5,516 nt of DNA from Candidatus Colimorpha enterica (GTDB lineage: Bacteria > Bacillota > Clostridia > Oscillospirales > CAG-272). Shown here piece by piece: positions 5,339 through 5,516 of this stretch. The stretch spans positions 33,227 to 38,742 of the forward strand of contig FR891231.1 of NCBI GenBank assembly GCA_000433515.1. The letters run 5' to 3'. The position numbers were made by a program, and so were the translations under genes. Positions within the stretch are counted from its first letter, which is position 1, and the number at the start of each line of letters is the position of its first letter. The notes under the pieces are model-generated. The model made no database searches and was not told where the DNA came from. It saw only the letters and a program-made list of their open reading frames with translations.

Positions 5339-5516
5339 ATGAGCGAAAATCTGTTTATGAAGGCAATGAGCAAAACCGCGTCGGTCTACTGGCACGACTC
5401 CGGAAAGCTCAGCGAGATCGATGAGGCAATATCGAACGGAGCGGTCAGCATAACGCTCAACCCGTTCCTTACATACTCTGCGCTTGAGTCTGACCTGCCG
5501 ATGTGGAGGGAAAAAG
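5339..5516 (+). CDS. Transaldolase-superfamily protein (N-terminal 59 residues; 3' end outside window)
   Basis: Only the first 59 codons are present. The stretch VYWHDSGKLSEIDEAIS (16-32), then GAVSITLNPFLTYSAL (34-49), has the pattern of transaldolase-like proteins: an early W-x-D-S strand carrying the Asp that acts in Schiff-base chemistry, a helix, then a second strand ending in T-x-NP. The lysine that forms the Schiff base would lie beyond the edge. The third-position Leu in ITLNP differs from the common TTNP. ATG 5339 has GGGAG at an 8-nt spacing, and the gap to the reductase stop is only 19 nt, indicating co-transcription. The likely role is aldol cleavage or transfer on a ketose, sugar acid or phosphorylated sugar in the same catabolic route as the reductase; exact activity is unknown. 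Confidence is for the superfamily, not for classical pentose-phosphate transaldolase. Confidence 0.72.
   Translation, partial: MSENLFMKAMSKTASVYWHDSGKLSEIDEAISNGAVSITLNPFLTYSALESDLPMWREK

Overview
The window looks like chromosomal DNA from a clostridial Firmicute (Clostridia, possibly an Oscillospiraceae- or Ruminococcaceae-like gut lineage). The evidence is the roughly 50% G+C content, the purine-rich Shine-Dalgarno sites, a Bacillus/Clostridium-type LexA box, and clostridial-looking UvrA and UvrB sequences. This placement is inference; no marker gene in the window fixes the genus.

Layout. Minus strand, left half: the first third of uvrA (cut by the left edge, beginning at 910) preceded by complete uvrB (2913 down to 943). 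They are 32 nt apart and transcribed as a uvrB-uvrA operon. The operon has a recognisable promoter (-10 at 2945-2950, -35 at 2968-2973) and a near-perfect LexA (SOS) box at 2923-2936 just past the -10. The real uvrB start is most likely the GTG at 2913, not an upstream ATG.

A 368-nt divergent intergenic region (2914-3281) separates this operon from a plus-strand cluster. It holds the uvrB control signals, a very strong promoter for the rightward genes (TTGACA, 16 nt, extended -10 TGATATAAT), and two closely related LacI-type operators, one just downstream of the start site and one about 130 bp upstream. TGCAA half-sites are scattered around them.

Plus strand, right half: a LacI-family repressor (3282-4343), a GarR/GlxR-type tartronate semialdehyde reductase (4423-5319), and the first 59 codons of a transaldolase-superfamily protein (from 5339, cut by the right edge). 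Short gaps, no T-tailed terminator and good ribosome sites suggest one autorepressed carbohydrate-catabolic operon. The reductase would turn tartronate semialdehyde into D-glycerate, and the transaldolase-like enzyme would presumably cleave or transfer a carbon unit of a sugar or sugar acid. The substrate is not evident from the window.

The most noteworthy points are the SOS box and start reassignment at uvrB, the paired operators of the LacI regulator, and the reductase-transaldolase pairing. The pairing superficially resembles sulfosugar (sulfo-transaldolase) clusters, but the reductase carries the tartronate semialdehyde signature rather than the sulfolactaldehyde one. I see no mobile element, CRISPR array, tRNA or rRNA.
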